From Lactuca virosa (Eukaryota > Streptophyta > Magnoliopsida > Asterales > Asteraceae), in contig CAKMRJ010005634.1 in assembly GCA_928212115.1 (NCBI GenBank), positions 122,460,602-122,524,601 of the forward strand: a stretch of DNA of 64,000 nt. The letters are read 5' to 3'. Both the position numbers and the translations under genes were made by a program. The notes beneath the pieces were generated by a model. The model worked only from the letters and a program-made list of their open reading frames with translations. It was not told the origin of the DNA and ran no database searches. This document shows positions 58,642 through 64,000 of this stretch, in pieces. Numbering within the stretch: the first letter of the stretch is position 1; the number at the start of each line of letters is the position of its first letter.

Positions 58642-61157
58642 TGTAACAACCCATTATTTCGAATCAATAAAATTCAAAAACAAGTCAACAAAATTCAAAC
58701 ATGTTAAATAAAAGTCAAACACGTCAAGTATTAAGTCAAATAATATTATTATTTATTTAAACATTTTATATATATTTCGATATTGAAAATTATATTCCAA
58801 AGGTATGGACCGAAATCACCATTTGGTGATTCCATGCAAGACCGAGAACCATTTTGGACCGCAAACCCTCGCAAGACCCCACCTCGGACTGAAATCAGTT
58901 CCAACCACAAACCACTTTGGACCACAAACCTCATTACCGAAATCTCTCTATGACCGCAAACCCCATTACACCGAAAACCTTCCTTGACCGAAGGCACTAT
59001 GTTCTCAGTTGAGTGGATAGACCGCATTCTCCTTCTTTAGGCGGTGTCACACCTCCCTGAGTGATAAATTGCACTACCCTACGTATCCATTACATAAAAT
59101 ATTATCCCCATATATAAAAACATAACCGAAAACCATCCTTATTACTCTCATTTTTCCTTTTAGCCAATCCACGAAAACTCTCTCTTGAATCATAAAGAAC
59201 CCCTTCACATTTTCTTAACTTATCTCAATAACATCAAGAACATTCATTCCACCTTCATGCATTCAACCAAATTTCCCAAGAAAAACATCACTTAAATTAA
59301 TTCTTAGGAATTAATTTGGTAAGTTCCTATTACCTTCTAGTGTTTATTTAACACTTTAAATTACGGGTTATCTAAATTAAGTATGATATCATGTATAAAT
59401 ATTATTAGGATACGACAATAATCACGTGTTCTAACCCGAGGATCATCACGACCAAGTAGTACCCAATCAAAAACACGCACACGAGGTGAGTTCATCCCCC
59501 TACGTTTTCATATTTTTTAAATTGTTTTAGCGGGGGAATACAAGTAAAACACAAGAAATCTTGTGTTTAAAAATATAAATTTCTTATTATGTTTTCTTAC
59601 CGTTAATATGAAATTAAACGTGAAATTTGTTAAATATTCAATACATCGTTATTATTAAATTTACAAATATTTACAAAACATGTTAAGACGCAACGGTTTT
59701 TACATCAACAAAATAAACTTATAAACTATAATAGGTATAGTTTATGGAACAAAGATACTATTTTACAAAGTTCAGGTTACAACACGGAAACAAACTTATA
59801 AATTATAATAGGTATAGTTTATGGAACAAAGATACTATTTTACAAAGTTCAGGTTACAACACGGAAACAAACTAATACTCTATAATAGGTATAGTTTATG
59901 GAACAAATGAACTATTTTACAAAAGTACAGGTTAACATATAAACAAAAAGGGTTCTTCAGTTATTACTCGTAAAAACGTTGAAGCAAATTGTGAGACGTC
60001 TTCGTGTACTTATCTAAGCACAGGTAAAAGTCCTGACTTATAACCAGAATCTCTTGTAGGGAGAGCGATATATTTGTGTATAGATCTACTTGGGACTGAC
60101 AATCCCACACCTCGACTGTTAGCTATAGTCAGGCCGGCAGGCATGGGGTGACAAATGTCGTTAACATTCCGACGCCTGAAGAACGTCGCGATCAGGCCGA
60201 CTGGGTTAGTATGGTTATAAGAACTCACAAGGAGAAAACAACGACATATTTACGAATAATGTATTTTCAAATAATTTTATTTGAATATTAACTTTACATT
60301 CGGATTTCAGGGAAAATATACTTTCAAAGGTTTTATTTAAATAATAAAACAATATTACATTATTTCCAAGTTCAAAATTTCTAGATTTACACAACAGTTA
60401 CACGAAAAGCAACACGTTATATTATTTACTAATATGGTACATATAGAAGTTCAGAAAACATATCTCAAGTATCCTTTTTGCTAAAGTCTATGATTACTTA
60501 ATGTATACGTTAGGATTATATATAATAAAGATCTGATAGGCAGTGGATTGTGTGATTTACACCTTTCTTCATGTTCCTTATTTGGTTGTGGGATTAGCGC
60601 AGAATCATCCAATCAACTGTCTGTTCGATTCTAATTATATATAATTTATATACACTAAGTAATCATAGGATATAATAGTACATGTCATACCAATTATTTA
60701 TATGAATCAGAACCTCGAATCCCAGATTATAAACATAAAGAACTTATACTTTTTGGTCTCAAAGTACTAAGACTACGATTTATTTACTAAGAAAATATTG
60801 GATTTTCTGGAAGAACACATTAACGTTTTCAATACAAAGAACATATCTTTTCCAACAAAATACTTATGAACTCACCAACTTAAATGTTGACACTTTTCCA
60901 AACCACTTGTATTCTTAGGAAAGTTAGTAGACAGGTACCCTCTCAGGCGTTACGAAGACGGAGCATAGTAGCATTACGTCTTATCTTTTGCTATAGTTTT
61001 AATGTTAAATAAGTAATTTTTTGAACACAATGTAAATAATATGTTATTAATAAAATGGTTGTTGTTGCTTTGATTACAATTATACAATTGTTGTGATATT
61101 GTACATGACGTCCTCCACACCCGAACATTTCCGCCGTTCCGGTTTGGGGGTGTGACA
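58642..61157 (+). repeat. Gypsy H 3' LTR
   Basis: 2,516 bp, the partner of 52797-55280, with the 77-bp triplication (59718-59945) and hairpin copy 5 (60487-60669). Confidence 0.95.
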
Positions 61158-61273
61158 TTATGACATTATTCCTTAAAACTATTTAAAATTCAGAAACTAC
61201 ATCAGATCTAAGCATGCAAACTCATATAAACACACGAGAACGAAAAATCTAAAGTGCAATAGATGTGAACATA

Positions 61274-61288
61274 CCGCTCTGATAACAT
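61274..61288 (-). promoter_or_regulatory. Primer binding site of copia G
   Basis: Minus strand TGTTATCAGAGCGG, one change from TGGTATCAGAGC, next to the 5' LTR end. Confidence 0.75.
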
Positions 61289-61915
61289 TGTTTGGTTTTG
61301 AGGATACTTAGACAACGTTAAGGGACCGTGGAAGTAACAAAATTTCTATCCTCAATAGGCCCTAAAAATTAATCTATAAACAACCTATCAATTGCAACTT
61401 AATTATGCAACAATACATACCTTTTCTAGTTGTTGAAATTTTCGTAGATCCTTGATTGATTGATGTGGGCTAAGGATCCAATGTAGAAATCCTCTTTCGT
61501 AGTCGCACCCAAGGCACTTAGAAAAACAACGCTCGCGAACAACCATTCCATTGAGCACATTGAACAAGGACACCATAAATCGAATCTGTTGGAAACAGCG
61601 CTGCTACGTCATGACAATGTAACTACAACGCTCTAGTGGCGAGATTTTGGTGGTTATAGGAAAAGGTGGCAACCAAATTTTTCTTATGGTTTTGTGAAAA
61701 ACCATCTCTAATATCGGCCAGCAACCCCTTATTTATAGGGTATGATTTAAACCCTTAAAAGATAATTACCTAATAACCTAATAATTATCCATATAATTGG
61801 TAATTATTTAACTACTTAGTTATGTTGTTTAATCCTCAAGAACATTCCATAAATTCTAGATTTCATTTAATTAATTAAATATAATTAATTAATTAAAAAA
61901 TCAAGTCCATATAAA
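61289..61915 (-). repeat. Copia G 5' LTR, truncated
   Basis: Aligns with 46296-46920 and is lost after AAATCAAGTCCAT; about 115 bases of the LTR start are missing. Confidence 0.8.
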
Positions 61916-62666
61916 TGGTTCATGGATTAAAAGGAATGGGAGACATATAAAGGCGAAGAAGGAGATGCCCTTCTAACTCACTGAAATCGCTTAAGTATGG
62001 GGTAAAGTCCATCATATGACTCTTTAAAAAAATCGTTTTGTAGGAGGCAACCTAACTTTTGGTTTGATTTTATTTAGTATTTTTATTATTCTTTTTTGTA
62101 TTTTTATTTTATTTTTAAATAAAGTTCCACTCTTTATTATAAATGTTGCTTTAATGTGTTTTCCAGTTGTAATTTATTTCAGGTGACGAGAGTTGATTAG
62201 TAAATAAAACGCAAATGGTCTGACAACACTAACATGTGGGGTGAAATTTACAACATGGAGCTGATAGGTTTTGACAAGATAAAAACGATATTTTTGATAA
62301 AACTAATATAAGCGGCAAAGGAATATGATTTTAAAATAACATTTATTTTAAGACCATTTAAAAGCAAAACCACAAAGTATCCAGTTACATGATATACAAA
62401 TATTATAAAAACACATATGATGTTTAGAAGACAACCTTTAAAGACTTTGATCCCTCTTGGCAATTAAGGAGTTGATGAAGATGGGAAAAGCTCAAGATAG
62501 AGCTTCTATGTAATGTATCCACCAAGAACTATATGTCACCAAAAATTCTAGTTCTCATCTTGTATAAAATACTTCTTAAGCCTTTAAGCACTTATCTCAA
62601 ATAGTTCTTAAAGGAGAAGCACTTCCAAAGCACAAAACTCTTCACTAGCTTCAAAATAGAGCAAGA

Positions 62667-62702
<36 letters not shown>

Positions 62703-64000
62703 AAGAGAGAGAGTGTGTGTATGTGTGCCACGATTATAGAGAGAAAGAGTGAAAGATAAATGCTAGCTTCTAAATGAAAGCCTTACTTAGTCTATTTATA
62801 CACGAACTCATGAGATCTAAAGCTCATACGCTCACACAAGTCTAAGGCATGGCATGTTAGAAGCATAGATTATATAAGAGGTAGGTTGGCAAGCAACCTC
62901 ACATACTCTTAAAACCTACGACCACAAGAGAGAGAATGAATATTGTGATGCTACCAACTCATCAAGCATTATCTCCTTAGTGTACAAGTTTTATCTAGTG
63001 AAATCCAAAGAGTCCAAAAGTGTGTACATGACTTATTAAATGATAGAATATGATTTAATAACTAGTATCTACTCTCTTGATATATTATTTTCATAAAATA
63101 ATAATTATTTCATAATTAAATACAAGAGTGGAATATAGTTGTTAATAATCTAATTATTAACAAATGTTAAATAAGCGACAACTTGCTAAAGGTGTGACAC
63201 TATATGATCATATGTTCTTGCAAAACATCATTTTAAAATAATTCTTGAGCATATAGATCCAATATGAGATATAACTGAGCTATTAATTATAAATATGAGA
63301 AGATCAAAAATGAAAGATGACGCGAGAGCCTGATCAACTCCGGTCGAAGTTGATTTACTCCATGATAATGCATTACATTGTTTACATATACATGACGCCT
63401 CAATCTTATATGTGCGTCACGAACATAGTTTTCATCGCGATATAGTGTCATGACATTTGTTATACGTAATGCATCCATAATTATATGTATCACGTAAGAT
63501 GCTCCAGATCGAAATTAATTCTTTCGCCCTCGAATTGCAAAACGTAGTGTCTGGCAAAATTTATCAATAAGTCTTTGACATTATCAAAAAGGATGTTCAG
63601 AACTTCATTATTTTATAGCGACATGAAATTCAACTATTCATATCTGTAAGTTCCCACTGTCAACGAATTCGATCTCACCACTACTATCATACGGGAGTCT
63701 ATTCATTTTTCTCCATTTTATGTACTTAATTTTTATTTATTCATACAATGAAAGCATTGTATGAAGTAAGTGTGGGTAGGGGGTCGAAATAGGAAATTGT
63801 ATGCTAGTTGGATTTTGGGCCTAAATTAAAATTTTATTTTGTCATTTTTATGATATAGTAATTTTATTTGAGTTGTGAAAAAGGGATTTAAGACAAGTCA
63901 AAGGTTATATTTAGCTAATATTTGTATTATTTGTGGATTTTCTATGTTTTAAATAAACTTTGATTTATACATAGTTATTTGTTGGTTTGAAAGTTATAAT
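61916..64000. other. Unassigned AT-rich sequence, probably old transposon debris
   Basis: 61920-62180 contains AAAATCGTTTTGTAGGAGGCAA-like sequence followed by a T-rich tract, which recalls the post-pol region of Athila/Tat gypsy elements (weak). 62580-63240 has the feel of a minus-strand copia LTR, with TATA word GTATAAATAG on the minus strand near 62802, but I find no bounded ends. A short perfect hairpin (TTCATACAATG / CATTGTATGAA) lies at about 63742-63768. No gene is supported; the frames at 62248-62463 and 63287-63493 have no recognisable content. Confidence 0.45.
62671..62727. repeat. (GA)n with adjoining (GT)n microsatellite
   Basis: About 20 GA units with short A interruptions, then GTGTGTGTATGTGTG. 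Confidence 0.97.

Larger units (their letters stand above)
52797..61157 (+). mobile_element. Ty3/gypsy element H, gag-only deletion derivative
   Basis: LTRs at 52797-55280 and 58642-61157, TSD TTATG (52792-52796 and 61158-61162), primer site and polypurine tract in place. The 3.36-kb internal region has a shortened gag and a scrap of the RT start, but no protease, RT, RNase H or integrase. A hairpin module of about 180 bases occurs once in each LTR and three times inside. It must have moved with proteins of a related element. Confidence 0.95.
52132..61172. mobile_element. Mutator-like foldback element (675 bp), split by gypsy H
   Basis: Without the insert it runs 52132-52796 plus 61163-61172. 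The two halves are inverted copies of each other: ATAATATCATAAAAAGCC...AAACTTG is mirrored at the right end, with the centre near 52466. Both ends begin GG(G/A)ATAAT. The flanks are a perfect 9-bp repeat TTAAAACTA (52123-52131 and 61173-61181), the size expected of Mutator-like elements. No coding sequence. A transcript would fold into one long hairpin. Confidence 0.88.
46296..61915 (-). mobile_element. Ty1/copia element G, old, interrupted by foldback element and gypsy H
   Basis: 3' LTR at 46296-47034, polypurine-like AAGTGGGAGC at 47035-47044, pol remnants at 47990-51100, leader to 52131, interruption 52132-61172, end of leader and primer site at 61182-61288, and 5' LTR from 61289 that breaks off near 61915. 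The two LTRs are clearly related but differ at many positions and indels, so the element is far older than E. Confidence 0.82.

Noticed and set aside
62580..63240. Another copia LTR
   Set aside because: A TATA word and general style fit, but no TG/CA ends, TSD, primer site or second copy could be found in the window.
63742..63768. Perfect 11-bp hairpin as a terminator or RNA gene
   Set aside because: No adjacent gene and no U-tract. Short dyads of this size are common in AT-rich DNA.

Overview
The window is plant nuclear DNA made almost entirely of retrotransposons stacked inside one another. I find no intact host gene, no rRNA or tRNA gene and no CRISPR array. The evidence for a flowering plant is direct: Ty1/copia and Ty3/gypsy elements with initiator-Met-tRNA primer sites (TGGTATCAGAG), 5-bp target-site duplications (TSDs), (AT)n microsatellites and telo-box-rich LTRs. 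The 11-bp dyad ACTCGTCGAGT, repeated in several elements, is one I associate from memory with Asteraceae such as lettuce; that placement is inference.

Left part (1-10291). A truncated hAT-like DNA transposon (1-1588) abuts the gag-protease part of a minus-strand copia element (A, 1589-10291). A second copia element (B, plus strand, 4906-10153) is inserted in the 5' LTR of A, with a perfect AATAA TSD.

Middle part (10292-36465). The oldest layer is a minus-strand Tat-type gypsy element (C). It has gag, protease, RT-RNase H, a second RNase H and integrase at 31610-35986, and a plus-strand antisense ORF at 10430-12345. A gypsy element with 3.2-kb LTRs (D, 12467-30708, TSD CAATA) sits inside it. 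A young copia element (E, 16378-24327, TSD ATCAT) sits inside D. E has 777-bp LTRs with about six differences by eye, and a gag-pol frame broken only by four TAG codons.

Right part (36466-64000). A decayed plus-strand gypsy (F) has its LTR at 40175-42836, carrying a solo copia LTR with a GATCC TSD. Then come an unassigned ORF (43643-44221), a solo gypsy LTR (44637-46193), and a very old minus-strand copia (G, 46296 to about 61915). G was entered by a 675-bp Mutator-like foldback element (9-bp TSD TTAAAACTA), which in turn received a gag-only gypsy derivative (H, 52797-61157, TSD TTATG). The last 2 kb is unassigned AT-rich sequence.

No autonomous element remains: every gag-pol frame carries stops, frameshifts or deletions. 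The notable items are structural: three nests whose order is proven by TSDs, short CG-T-CG dyad arrays shared by unrelated elements, a hairpin module repeated five times in H, and an apparently chimeric internal region in D. I see no convincing evidence of a new biological system beyond these.
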